Notes: generated by a model not told the origin, from the sequence alone. DNA of 23,480 nucleotides from Lewinellaceae bacterium (GCA_020636025.1 JACJYQ010000014.1:1-23480), one strand, 5' to 3'; numbered from the stretch's first letter, positions 16,326-23,480 are shown. Program-made: numbers and translations.

Positions 16326-16739
16326 ATGACACTGCATATTTCTTCGAATCAAACAATTGGCCAGCTTCAATCAGCTTTTGCCGAGTTGTATCCAAACCTC
16401 AAACCTGTATTTTTTACAAAACCACATGGCGCTTACAAGGGTAGTCCAGCCAAATTTATGGTTACAGAAAGAGACACGCTCTTGTCAACCTTATCTTCTG
16501 CAATTCCGGAAAAACTGGAACTGGAAATTGATCCCAATATGCCGGTTTGGCAATTTGAAGAACAATTTGAAAAACAATTTAAGTTGCACATGCAGGTTTT
16601 TCGCAGATCAGGAAATACCTGGCTGGAAACATCTGTGAGCGATTCTTTAACGTTGGAAGAACAGGAGAAGAAAGCCGAAGAAACCCTGAATAGAAATTTT
16701 GAGTTCATTGATCCTATGGATTACAGGGACCGTGATTAA
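16326..16739 (+). CDS. Protein with two internal repeats, upstream of a USP gene
   Basis: 137 residues, acidic C-terminal tail, no signal peptide or membrane segment. The two halves look duplicated: I5/N8/Q13/F18/V28/F29 match I68/N71/Q76/F81/V91/F92, all at exactly 63 residues offset (HISSNQTIGQLQ...VFF against EIDPNMPVWQFE...VFR). The pattern suggests a small beta-alpha-beta domain, perhaps beta-grasp-like, present twice. No catalytic motif is evident. It is 85 bp before the USP gene without a terminator between, and its promoter carries the predicted regulator site, so a role in the same stress response is likely. I do not recognise the family. Confidence 0.75.
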   Translation: MTLHISSNQTIGQLQSAFAELYPNLKPVFFTKPHGAYKGSPAKFMVTERDTLLSTLSSAIPEKLELEIDPNMPVWQFEEQFEKQFKLHMQVFRRSGNTWLETSVSDSLTLEEQEKKAEETLNRNFEFIDPMDYRDRD

Positions 16740-16824
16740 TTTAGCCAAATCTTATAATATTAATATCTCCTTCAGAAAATCAAACCAATCGACGCAAACT
16801 TCTGTACAATTCAAATAGCTTTTT

Positions 16825-17646
16825 ATGAAGACAATTGTAGTACCTACTGACTTTTCAAAATGCGCGGCGAATGCCATGGTTTTTGCCCTGGAAGTCGCCA
16901 AACAGATTAATGCCAAAATTCTGGCGCTTTATGTGGTGTATCCCAGCGAAGGGGTAGACAATAGTACATACGATGCCTTTATGATCGATGACTATTTGCA
17001 GGACCGACAAAAAGCGATGAATGCCTGGGCTAAAAGGATTAAGCGAAGCGACCATGTGAAGGATGTTGTCATTGAAACTGAATGCCGTATAGGTTTCCCG
17101 GTTTCAGTGATTGGACACACGGCAGCACAGTTGAATGCTGATATGATCATCATGGGTACTACAGGTGCCGCCGGATTGAAAGGTGTGTTTCTAGGCAGCA
17201 TTGCCGGAGGCGTTTTGGCAAGCAATAACCGCCCGGTTCTGGTAATTCCCAAGACAGCTAAATTTAAGAACTACGCACGTTTTGTTTTGGCCACCGATTT
17301 CAATATGACGCTTGGTCCACGTTCCATGCAGGTATTAAAAGCTTTGTTGGACGTTGAACACGCCGGACTGGAAGTGGTCAATGTAATTGGCGAACAGGGA
17401 GAAAAACCCAGTAAGGCTGAGGAAAATGCTTTTAGTAAAAAGCTGGATAATATTCCTCATTTGTTCCATTATATCCACGACAAAAATGTACCGCGTGCGA
17501 TAAATAACTTTATTGAATCAATAGATGCGAGTGGTTTGGTAACGATTGCTCATGAACACAGTCTTTTTCATAAGTTGTTTTTCAAAAGCGTTTCAAGATC
17601 GCTGGCGCATAGAATAAAAATACCCATGCTGGTATTGCATGGTTAA
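16825..17646 (+). CDS. Tandem-domain universal stress protein
   Basis: A 273-residue cytoplasmic protein of two UspA domains (about 1-147 and 150-273). Domain 1 starts MKTIVVPTDFSKCAANAM and has the full ATP-binding motif G-2x-G-9x-GS (G111, G114, G124-S125; MGTTGAAGLKGVFLGS). Domain 2 (FVLATDFNMTLGPRSM, ending IPMLVLHG) lacks this motif and is probably structural. Such proteins bind ATP and support survival under starvation, hypoxia or other stress. It appears to be read together with the upstream 137-aa gene, as the 85-bp gap contains no TTTG box. Confidence 0.93.
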   Translation: MKTIVVPTDFSKCAANAMVFALEVAKQINAKILALYVVYPSEGVDNSTYDAFMIDDYLQDRQKAMNAWAKRIKRSDHVKDVVIETECRIGFPVSVIGHTAAQLNADMIIMGTTGAAGLKGVFLGSIAGGVLASNNRPVLVIPKTAKFKNYARFVLATDFNMTLGPRSMQVLKALLDVEHAGLEVVNVIGEQGEKPSKAEENAFSKKLDNIPHLFHYIHDKNVPRAINNFIESIDASGLVTIAHEHSLFHKLFFKSVSRSLAHRIKIPMLVLHG

Positions 17647-17743
17647 TGCAGAGCGGGTATCAAAACCTGTTCTCAAAGAACTTTATTTCTTTCAATCTTC
17701 CTACTATTTGGGGCCATTCTGACTTGTTTGGAGTGGCCCAATT

Positions 17744-17898
17744 AGCAATGTATCAATGTGAAATGCATCAATGCGAAATGTATCAATGTCTAATTGTTGT
17801 ACGGGTTGATAGTTTGAGAATGTTAAAAGACTATGATCTGGCGATGATCAGATTTATATCATTTCGCATTGATACATTGATACATTGATACATTGATA
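17744..17898. repeat. Inverted tandem-repeat element (CATTGATA units)
   Basis: The right arm is four exact CATTGATA octamers (17867-17898). The left arm is three 15-bp units (17744-17758, 17759-17773, 17774-17788) each ending ATCAATG, the reverse sense of the same motif. A 14-bp perfect match joins the arms: ATCAATGCGAAATG (17767-17780) with 17860-17873. Between them lies an inner palindrome TGATC/GATCA (17834-17838, 17846-17850). It occupies most of the 336-bp gap 17647-17982, between two genes pointing toward each other; the reading frame across it is repeat-derived and not a gene. Confidence 0.85.
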
Positions 17899-17906
17899 CT
17901 GTCCCG

Positions 17907-17947
17907 AAAAAAAAGGCCCCATCAAAAGATTAACCTCTCGACGGGGC
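17907..17947 (-). terminator. Terminator of the CBS / thioredoxin-USP unit
   Basis: On the minus strand GCCCCGTC (17947-17940) pairs with GATGGGGC (17923-17916), one G-T pair, loop 16 bases, followed by eight T (17914-17907). It lies 36 bp after the stop codon of the fusion USP gene. Confidence 0.85.
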
Positions 17948-17982
17948 AGAACAAAAACCTCTGTATTCTTAATTTAATTTCT

Positions 17983-19209
17983 TTAACTGTCAGAGCCGTT
18001 TATCAGATCATTATCTGAATGGATGATCAGCACTGGAATATCACTGCTCAACAGTGCAATGTTGGTTATGCTTTTGTGCAGGATGGTATCCCAAAAATTT
18101 CGGTGATGTGTTACGAATACAAGGAGGTCAATTCTATGATAGAATGAATATTCATACAGGGCTCCGGCAATATCTTCGCTGACCATTTTACTGAAAATAA
18201 ACGGTCTGTCCGGATTCGCTTCCCCGTACTCTGCTTCAAATACTTTGCGTTGCTCGTCAAGCCCTTTTTCACCTCCGGCGCCCACGTGTACAAAATGGAT
18301 TTGGCCGTCGAAGCGTTTGGCAAATGTGGTAGCTTGTTGTACGGAAAGCGGGTTTAATGAATCAAAATCACTTGCGTACAACATCTGTTGGAAGCCACGA
18401 AATTCAGCTTCCTTTGGAACAAATATGGTTGGGCTATGAGCTGTTTTGGATACTTCAATGCTTACGGAGCCAAAAAACTTTTTGCCAATATTGCCCCGGC
18501 CAGTGGTACCCATGACCATCATATCCACTTCTTTCGAGTACTCGGTCAGCGCCACATCAGGCGCTCCGTAAATGACTCTGGAACTGATAAATGGTTTGCT
18601 GTTTGGATTAGCTGGTGTACCAGGATTTCCCATACCCTTTGCAGGAGAATAGGCAACACCAATACTATCTAATGATTCGGTGATGAAATTATCCAACTCT
18701 TTTTTCATGGTGGTCTGGTATCCGGATAGGAATCCGGAAGCAGATGGCTCTGAGCCTTCAAAAATGCTGTCCATGGCATATATAACTTCAAGGTTCGACT
18801 TGAGTTGATTAGCCACATTCCAGGCAAATTTTAATGCATTAGCCGCTTCCGGACTCAAATCCACCGGAACGCAAATGGAGCGCATTCTGAATAGCTTGCT
18901 GCGATATAGGTTCTGATGCTTCAAAAGATCTATAATTTGGTCAACACTTGGTACTATACCTTCAGCCATAATACGCCCCTCCACCATGAGTGCCGGAAGT
19001 GAACTCACTCCGCATACCTGAATAACACCAGGCTCGGAAACTTCCAACACTTTTCCATCCAGACCGGTTGCTTCAAGTGCCAGCATAACCCTGGCTCTTA
19101 AAAGCTGCGAGGCTGTGTTATGGGCGCCAAAAACCTTTATGTGGGTCTTTCCGCATCCTTGACAGTCTCCCGTACAGGATTCAGGAGTATAGGTGGATAT
19201 TTCTTTCAT
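17983..19209 (-). CDS. Thioredoxin-like domain fused to two universal stress protein domains
   Basis: A 408-residue protein. Residues about 22-97 resemble the small thioredoxin-like fold (PF13192-type): IKVFG, the helix RVMLALEATG, then GVSSLPALMVEGRIMAEG with the cis-proline at 72, and VPSVDQIIDLL. The usual CxxC active site after IKVFG is replaced by AHNTAS. Instead three cysteines (C12, C16, C19) sit just before the domain, and C66 is near the cis-proline. A complete USP domain follows (about 110-260) with ATP motif G234-2x-G237-9x-G247-S248, then a degenerate USP domain (about 270-400). It starts 2 bp after the CBS gene, so the two form one unit. I infer a redox-linked or metal-linked stress protein; the domain call for the N terminus is by eye. 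Confidence 0.85.
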   Translation of the reverse strand: MKEISTYTPESCTGDCQGCGKTHIKVFGAHNTASQLLRARVMLALEATGLDGKVLEVSEPGVIQVCGVSSLPALMVEGRIMAEGIVPSVDQIIDLLKHQNLYRSKLFRMRSICVPVDLSPEAANALKFAWNVANQLKSNLEVIYAMDSIFEGSEPSASGFLSGYQTTMKKELDNFITESLDSIGVAYSPAKGMGNPGTPANPNSKPFISSRVIYGAPDVALTEYSKEVDMMVMGTTGRGNIGKKFFGSVSIEVSKTAHSPTIFVPKEAEFRGFQQMLYASDFDSLNPLSVQQATTFAKRFDGQIHFVHVGAGGEKGLDEQRKVFEAEYGEANPDRPFIFSKMVSEDIAGALYEYSFYHRIDLLVFVTHHRNFWDTILHKSITNIALLSSDIPVLIIHSDNDLINGSDS

Positions 19210-19211
19210 GA

Positions 19212-19673
19212 TCAGTCTTTTTGATCATATACCAGACTGGAATCTGCCGGAACTTGCTTAGACAGCGCAGTCATAATATCGAATGGAGTTAAAATGCCAA
19301 CTAGTTCATTGTTCTCAACTACTGGTAATGCGTGGAAACGGTTTACCAGAAATACTTCCAGGGCTACATTGATGCGATCATCAGGAGCTACTTTACCAAG
19401 GCCTTTTGTCATAATTTCTTCTACCTTGGTTCTTTCCATCCGAAGATCATTCACAAACTTGTCTTCGTCGTAGTGAGAAGCACCACCCATAAAGTGTTCA
19501 AAATCGGTTCTGCTGACCAAGCCAACGATTTCACGAAAATGAACGACTGGAATGTGGTGGAATTTGTGATTTGCAAATACTTCCTTAACCTTAACAAGGT
19601 TATCTTCAGGAGTGACTGTCACGAGTTTGTGGTAGTCGGTCATTAGGCTGGAGATGGGAGCGAAAATGTTCAT
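19212..19673 (-). CDS. Two-CBS-domain protein
   Basis: 153 residues, almost entirely a CBS pair (Bateman module): CBS1 about 11-60 (LMTDYHKLVTVTPEDNL, HHIPVV, GLVSRTDF), CBS2 about 85-140 (IMTKGLGKVAPDDRI, HALPVV, GILTPFDI). CBS pairs bind adenine nucleotides and act as energy or redox sensors. With no attached enzyme it may regulate a partner, most simply the USP gene that follows 2 bp later. The start ATG at 19673 is the first of the unit; the intergenic region to the divergent regulator gene is 140 bp. Confidence 0.92.
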   Translation of the reverse strand: MNIFAPISSLMTDYHKLVTVTPEDNLVKVKEVFANHKFHHIPVVHFREIVGLVSRTDFEHFMGGASHYDEDKFVNDLRMERTKVEEIMTKGLGKVAPDDRINVALEVFLVNRFHALPVVENNELVGILTPFDIMTALSKQVPADSSLVYDQKD

Positions 19674-19710
19674 AATAATTAGAGGATTTGTTCAAGAAAT
19701 AATTGTATTG

Positions 19711-19753
19711 CAAAGGTGGTAATCTGATATTAGCCCCGGAATGATCTCGGTTA
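19711..19753 (-). promoter_or_regulatory. Predicted Crp/Fnr-type site and -7 box for the CBS/USP unit
   Basis: On the minus strand the -7 box reads CACCTTTG (19718-19711; one mismatch to TAnnTTTG). The palindrome TGA-N6-TTA (plus-strand reading, 19742-19753; one mismatch to TGA-N6-TCA) has its centre 36.5 bp upstream of the G of TTTG, exactly as at the other two promoters. The expected start of transcription is about 30 bp before the CBS ATG. Confidence 0.5.
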
Positions 19754-19763
19754 GTAAGATTAA

Positions 19764-19806
19764 TGATAAATGTCAATGCACTAAAATAGCCTGCTGGTTA
19801 ACTTTG
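19764..19806 (+). promoter_or_regulatory. Predicted Crp/Fnr-type site and -7 box for the regulator gene
   Basis: TGATAAATGTCA (19764-19775) is a TGA-N6-TCA palindrome and TAACTTTG (19799-19806) fits TAnnTTTG fully. Their distance, 36.5 bp from palindrome centre to the G of TTTG, suggests autoactivation. No TTG -33 box is present, as expected for an activator-dependent promoter. Transcription would start about 2 bp before the ATG at 19814, so the message would be nearly leaderless. Confidence 0.6.
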
Positions 19807-19813
19807 CTACGAA

Positions 19814-20854
19814 ATGAAAAAAATACTGATAATTGAAGACAATCCGGACGTTCGGGAGAACCTGTCCGAGATATTAACGCTTAGCGGATATGAAGCCGAA
19901 ACGGCAGAAAATGGCAGAATCGGCGTTGATAAAGCACAAAAAAATGCGCCAGACCTGATCCTCTGTGATATCATGATGCCGGAGCTGGATGGCTATGGCG
20001 TATTGCATATTCTCAGCCGTCATCACCAAACGGCAGATGTCCCTTTTATTTTTCTAACGGCAAAAGCTGAAAAAGAAGATTTTCGAAGAGGTATGTCCAT
20101 GGGCGCTGACGATTATATCGCTAAGCCTTTTGATGAACTGGCGCTTTTACAAACCATTGAATCCAGACTTCAAAAAAGTGACCGGCTAAAGCACGCCTCC
20201 GAACAAGGCTCCGGTTCTCTGGATCGCTTTATTGATGAAGCTAAAGCACTCGATGCAATACGGCATCTTTCAGACAATCGTGAACTTAGACAGTACAAAA
20301 AGAAAGACCTGATTTTCAGGGAAGGCGATCATCCCCGTTGGTTGTATTTTGTAGAAAAGGGCAGGGTAAAGATTTTCAAAACCAGTGATGATGGTCGTGA
20401 ACTGATCGTCAAAGTAGCTCAAGCCGGTGATTTTCTCGGATTCCTGGCCTTATTCAAGGAAGATGCCTACCCTGAAAGTGCCGCTGCGCTAGAAGATTGT
20501 TCCATTAAAATGGTGCCGAAACAGGATTTTGCTGCGCTTGTATTCGGCAATCGCGACGTAAATGCCCGCTTTATAAAAATGTTGGCCAGTCACATCGCCG
20601 AGCGGGAACAGCAATTAATAGAACTTGCCTACAATTCTGTGCGTAAGCGCGTGGCTACCTCGTTGGTTAAACTCGCCGAACAAAGCGGCCCGGACATTCA
20701 CATGCTTCGGGAAGACTTGGCATCCATTGCCGGTACCGCCAAGGAAACGCTCATTCGAACGCTGACAGACTTTAAAAACGAAGGCCTGCTGGATATTAAA
20801 GATGGAGTGGTGCATGTGCTGGCACTGGAAAAACTTAGGGGCTTGCCGAATTAA
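19814..20854 (+). CDS. Receiver / Crp-Fnr hybrid transcription regulator
   Basis: 346 residues. A receiver domain (1-118) has the acidic pair E8-D9, phospho-acceptor D52 (LILCDIMMPELDGYG), T82 and K104. A linker is followed by a cNMP-binding-type beta barrel (about 145-265; LIFREGDHPRWLYFVEKGRVKIF) and a Crp-type winged helix (275-344). The recognition helix SIAGTAKETLIRTLTDF keeps K310-E311-xxx-R315, like the R-E-xxx-R of Crp that reads the TGA of its site. There is no N-terminal cysteine cluster (only C51 and C229), so it is not an Fe-S Fnr; control is probably by phosphorylation, possibly with a small ligand. No kinase gene is next to it. It sits divergent from the CBS/USP unit and probably controls it. 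Confidence 0.93.
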   Translation: MKKILIIEDNPDVRENLSEILTLSGYEAETAENGRIGVDKAQKNAPDLILCDIMMPELDGYGVLHILSRHHQTADVPFIFLTAKAEKEDFRRGMSMGADDYIAKPFDELALLQTIESRLQKSDRLKHASEQGSGSLDRFIDEAKALDAIRHLSDNRELRQYKKKDLIFREGDHPRWLYFVEKGRVKIFKTSDDGRELIVKVAQAGDFLGFLALFKEDAYPESAAALEDCSIKMVPKQDFAALVFGNRDVNARFIKMLASHIAEREQQLIELAYNSVRKRVATSLVKLAEQSGPDIHMLREDLASIAGTAKETLIRTLTDFKNEGLLDIKDGVVHVLALEKLRGLPN

Positions 20855-20857
20855 TAA

Positions 20858-20942
20858 TTCACCACAGATATCACAGATTTTCAATGATTAATGTAAGGAT
20901 TGCCGCAGGCAATCTGTGTAAATCTGTGATATCTGTGGTGAA
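20858..20942. repeat. Perfect 23-bp inverted repeat with inner hairpin
   Basis: The arms 20858-20880 and 20920-20942 are exact reverse complements (cores ACCACAGATATCACAG and CTGTGATATCTGTGGT). In the 39-base loop GATTGCC (20898-20904) pairs with GGCAATC (20908-20914). It begins 3 bp after the regulator stop and could terminate its transcript, though there is no T run. Its AAATCTGTGAT unit recurs at 15732-15742. The remaining bases to 21123 hold only a small ATCAGG/CCTGAT hairpin (21047-21064). Confidence 0.85.
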
Positions 20943-21123
20943 ATTTGTGATTAGAGCGAAAAATCGTTTGAAGTTCTTCAAGGAGCTCATCAAACAAATT
21001 ACTGCCTTCCAACTATAAGTACAAGAGTAGCCTCAAATTGAGCATTATCAGGCCCCGACCTGATGGGCATCATTTTATCGGCGAGGCTGGGTATCGACCT
21101 TCACCCGAAAATCGTCGAGTACC

Positions 21124-22293
21124 ATGCCTATTTACCACCACGCCGGAAAAATTCCCCGAAAACGACACACTCAATTTAGAAATCATGCAGGGCACCTTTA
21201 TCAGGAAGAGCTTGTTGGAACCCAGGGGTTCTCGGGAGTTTCTTCGCTGGTGTATCACCTGCACCCGCCGACCATTGTAAAAGATAAAGGCACACCTTAT
21301 TCCGTTGAACCGGAAATTGCCATTGATAAAAATTTGTCGGCTTTAAGTTTTAAGGGTTTCGAATTACCTTATGCAAATGATTATCTCGAAAGCCGCAAGA
21401 CCTTGTTTGTGAACAATGACCTGCATATTGGTCTGGCAGCCCCGCATGAGAGCACGAAAGATTATTTCTTTAAAAATGCCGATGCAGATGAAATGATCTT
21501 TGTGCATAAAGGTCATGGTTGGGTAGAAACCATGTATGGTCAAATACCATTTGAATATGGGGATTATCTGGTGATACCTCGTGGCACCATTTACAAGATA
21601 CATTTTTTGAGTAGTCAGAATCGCCTCTTGTTTATTGAGTCATTTAGTCCGATTTCTATTCCTTCGAGATACCGTAATCATTCAGGTCAGATGCTGGAAC
21701 ACGCGCCATTTTGCGAGCGGGATTTTAAGATACCGCAGGACCTGGAAACGCATGATGAAAAAGGCGACTTTCTGGTGAAGATCAAAAAACAGGGTATGAT
21801 TTATCCGTACACCTACGCAACTCATCCGTTTGATGTGGTTGGCTGGGACGGCAATCACTACCCCTGGGCCATGTCAATTTTTGATTTTGAACCCATTACC
21901 GGTCGGGTACACATGCCGCCTCCCATCCATCAGCAATTTGAAGCTGCCGGGTTTGTGGTTTGCTCTTTTGTACCACGGCTGTATGATTACCATCCAAAAG
22001 CCATTCCGGCGCCATACCACCACAGCAACATCGATTCGGATGAAATCCTGTATTACGTGGATGGAGACTTTATGTCCAGAAACAACATTCAGAAAGGACA
22101 GTTGACCTTACACCCGGGAGGCATCCCGCATGGTCCGCATCCTGGCGCCATTGAACGGAGCATTGGCCAGACAGCCACCGAAGAACTTGCCGTGATGATC
22201 GATCCTTTCCGCCCTGTTCAAATTACCAAAGATGCCATGAACCTCGAAGTAGAGGATTATTACAAATCATGGTTGGAGCTGGAAATGGTTTAA
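21124..22293 (+). CDS. hmgA: Homogentisate 1,2-dioxygenase
   Basis: 389 residues, the shorter bacterial type. The start MPIYHHAGKIPRKRHTQFR is typical of the family. The C-terminal cupin-like part has the iron-binding region YHHSNIDSDEILYY (H299/H300, D306, E307) and GGIPHGPHPG (H336), matching the His-Glu-His site of the family. It opens the ring of homogentisate to maleylacetoacetate in tyrosine and phenylalanine breakdown, in the cytoplasm. It lies 36 bp before hppD, which makes its substrate, so the two form a pathway operon. Confidence 0.94.
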   Translation: MPIYHHAGKIPRKRHTQFRNHAGHLYQEELVGTQGFSGVSSLVYHLHPPTIVKDKGTPYSVEPEIAIDKNLSALSFKGFELPYANDYLESRKTLFVNNDLHIGLAAPHESTKDYFFKNADADEMIFVHKGHGWVETMYGQIPFEYGDYLVIPRGTIYKIHFLSSQNRLLFIESFSPISIPSRYRNHSGQMLEHAPFCERDFKIPQDLETHDEKGDFLVKIKKQGMIYPYTYATHPFDVVGWDGNHYPWAMSIFDFEPITGRVHMPPPIHQQFEAAGFVVCSFVPRLYDYHPKAIPAPYHHSNIDSDEILYYVDGDFMSRNNIQKGQLTLHPGGIPHGPHPGAIERSIGQTATEELAVMIDPFRPVQITKDAMNLEVEDYYKSWLELEMV

Positions 22294-22329
22294 TGCCCCC
22301 TTCCTGCCCACCAATTTCAATTTTTAAAT

Positions 22330-23480
22330 ATGACAACCTTAACCAATATTCAAAATTACGATTACGGACTTCAAAAGATCTTTGACGATGCGGAGGACTT
22401 TCTTCCTTTGCTTGGCACCGATTATGTGGAGTTGTATGTCGGAAACGCCAAGCAAGCCGCTCATTTTTATAAAACGGCCTTTGGGTTTCAGTCTCTCGCA
22501 TATGCCGGCATGGAAACTGGTATGCGCGACCGCACTTCCTATGTTCTCAAACAAGGAAAGATCCGTTTGGTGCTGACTACCCCTCTAACATCTCACTCGC
22601 CGGTTTCTGAACACATCAAAAATCATGGCGACGGGGTAAAGGTAATTGCGCTTTGGGTGGATGATGCCCGGGCTGCTTTCCACGAGACTACGCAAAGAGG
22701 CGCCAGGCCATATTTTGAGCCAACGGTGGAAGAGGATGAATTTGGAAAGGTTGTTCGGGCCGGTATTCACACCTATGGAGACACCGTGCATGTTTTTGTT
22801 GAGCGCAAAGAGTACAATGGTGTATTTCTTCCTGGATTCAAGCCATGGGATTCTGAATACAATCCACCTGAAATCGGGCTAAAATTCATTGACCACATGG
22901 TTGGCAATGTAGGTTGGCATGAGATGAATGTGTGGGCCAAATTCTATCAGGATGTCATGGGATTCGCCAACCTCATCTCCTTTGATGATAAAGACATCTC
23001 CACCGAATATTCAGCCTTGATGTCGAAGGTGATGACCAATGGAAATGGTCGCATCAAGTTTCCGATAAACGAACCGGCTGAAGGCAAGAAGAAGTCACAG
23101 ATCGAAGAGTTTATAGAATACTATGAAGGGGCCGGGTGTCAGCATATTGCGGTGGCTACCGACGACATTGTTTTTACGGTTGGAGAGATGCGCAAACGTG
23201 GCGTGGAGTTTCTGCATGTACCCGGCACTTATTACGATACAGTGCTTGATCGTGTAGGCCTTATCGATGAAAATCTGAAAGCGCTGAAAGAACTGGGGAT
23301 TATGGTTGACCGGGACGATGAGGGTTATTTGTTGCAGATATTTACAAAGCCTGTCGAAGATCGCCCAACCATGTTTTTCGAGATCATTCAGCGGAAAGGA
23401 GCGAAATCATTCGGCAAAGGAAATTTTAAAGCCTTGTTTGAGTCCATCGAAGAAGAACAAAGAAAGAGAGGGACGCTTTA
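22330..23480 (+). CDS. hppD: 4-hydroxyphenylpyruvate dioxygenase (stop codon cut by window end)
   Basis: 383 complete codons from the ATG at 22330 (MTTLTNIQNYDYGLQ); the last two bases, TA, are probably the first part of the stop codon. Two vicinal-oxygen-chelate domains: the N-terminal one (about 27-160) is structural, the C-terminal one (about 183-360) carries the iron ligands H189 (FIDHMVGNV), H272 (QHIAVATDD) and E351 (FFEIIQRKG). The ending FGKGNFKALFESIEEEQ is characteristic. It converts 4-hydroxyphenylpyruvate to homogentisate, the substrate of the gene just upstream. Confidence 0.95.
   Translation, partial: MTTLTNIQNYDYGLQKIFDDAEDFLPLLGTDYVELYVGNAKQAAHFYKTAFGFQSLAYAGMETGMRDRTSYVLKQGKIRLVLTTPLTSHSPVSEHIKNHGDGVKVIALWVDDARAAFHETTQRGARPYFEPTVEEDEFGKVVRAGIHTYGDTVHVFVERKEYNGVFLPGFKPWDSEYNPPEIGLKFIDHMVGNVGWHEMNVWAKFYQDVMGFANLISFDDKDISTEYSALMSKVMTNGNGRIKFPINEPAEGKKKSQIEEFIEYYEGAGCQHIAVATDDIVFTVGEMRKRGVEFLHVPGTYYDTVLDRVGLIDENLKALKELGIMVDRDDEGYLLQIFTKPVEDRPTMFFEIIQRKGAKSFGKGNFKALFESIEEEQRKRGTL

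Noticed and set aside
17646..17888. 80-codon reading frame after the USP gene
   Set aside because: It runs through the repeat array (periodic MYQCEMHQCEMYQC) and has no protein-like features.
14541..17898. Repeat arrays as CRISPR
   Set aside because: Units are 7-15 bp without unique spacers of regular length, and no cas genes are present.
21039..21050. Another TGA-N6-TCA palindrome upstream of hmgA
   Set aside because: No TTTG box lies 36.5 bp downstream, and about six such cores are expected by chance in the window.
21038..21280. 80-codon reading frame overlapping the hmgA start
   Set aside because: It overlaps hmgA in another frame and has no recognisable features.

Overview
The window looks like a chromosomal piece of a Bacteroidetes bacterium, probably of the Chitinophagales/Saprospirales type. 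The main signs are an M16 peptidase carrying a C-terminal lipoprotein-like domain, a BatA/DUF58 gene cluster, A-rich leaders without clear Shine-Dalgarno sequences, TAnnTTTG-like -7 boxes, and AT-rich short tandem repeats between genes. The lineage is inferred from these features only. No phage, insertion sequence or CRISPR array is visible.

Layout. 1-4468 (+): the end of an M16 peptidase gene, a secreted tandem-FKBP isomerase, an M50-like membrane protein, a histidine kinase without an adjacent response regulator, and prmC. 4496-8742 (+): a secreted DUF3298-like protein followed by a DUF58 / membrane protein / von Willebrand A (BatA-type) operon. 8741-14448 (-): hppA (K+-dependent type membrane pyrophosphatase) and an operon of MFS transporter, SAM methyltransferase and DUF1684 protein. 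14541-16220: a heptamer-repeat palindrome, tRNA-Pro(CGG), a structured terminator-like element, tatD and a small secreted protein. 16263-20854: a stress-regulation block with a 137-aa protein of two internal repeats, a tandem universal stress protein (USP), a thioredoxin-like/USP/USP fusion, a two-CBS protein and a receiver-Crp/Fnr fusion regulator. 21124-23480 (+): hmgA and hppD (tyrosine catabolism); hppD is cut by the window end within its stop codon.

The most interesting signal is in the stress block. Three promoter regions (137-aa gene/USP, CBS/thioredoxin-USP, and the regulator itself) each carry a TGA-N6-TCA or one-mismatch palindrome whose centre lies exactly 36.5 bp upstream of the G of a TTTG -7 box. 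This is the geometry expected for a Crp/Fnr-type class II activator, and the regulator encoded there keeps the K-E-x-x-x-R pattern in its recognition helix. I infer a small self-contained regulon driven by a phospho-receiver/Crp hybrid.

A second pattern is a set of nested palindromes between genes (14541-14683, 15681-15744, 17744-17898, 20858-20942): inverted outer arms, several made of 7- to 15-bp tandem units, around an inner hairpin. A related 8-bp tandem repeat precedes the FKBP gene, and two near-perfect palindromes lie inside coding sequences (5372-5395 and 6876-6905).
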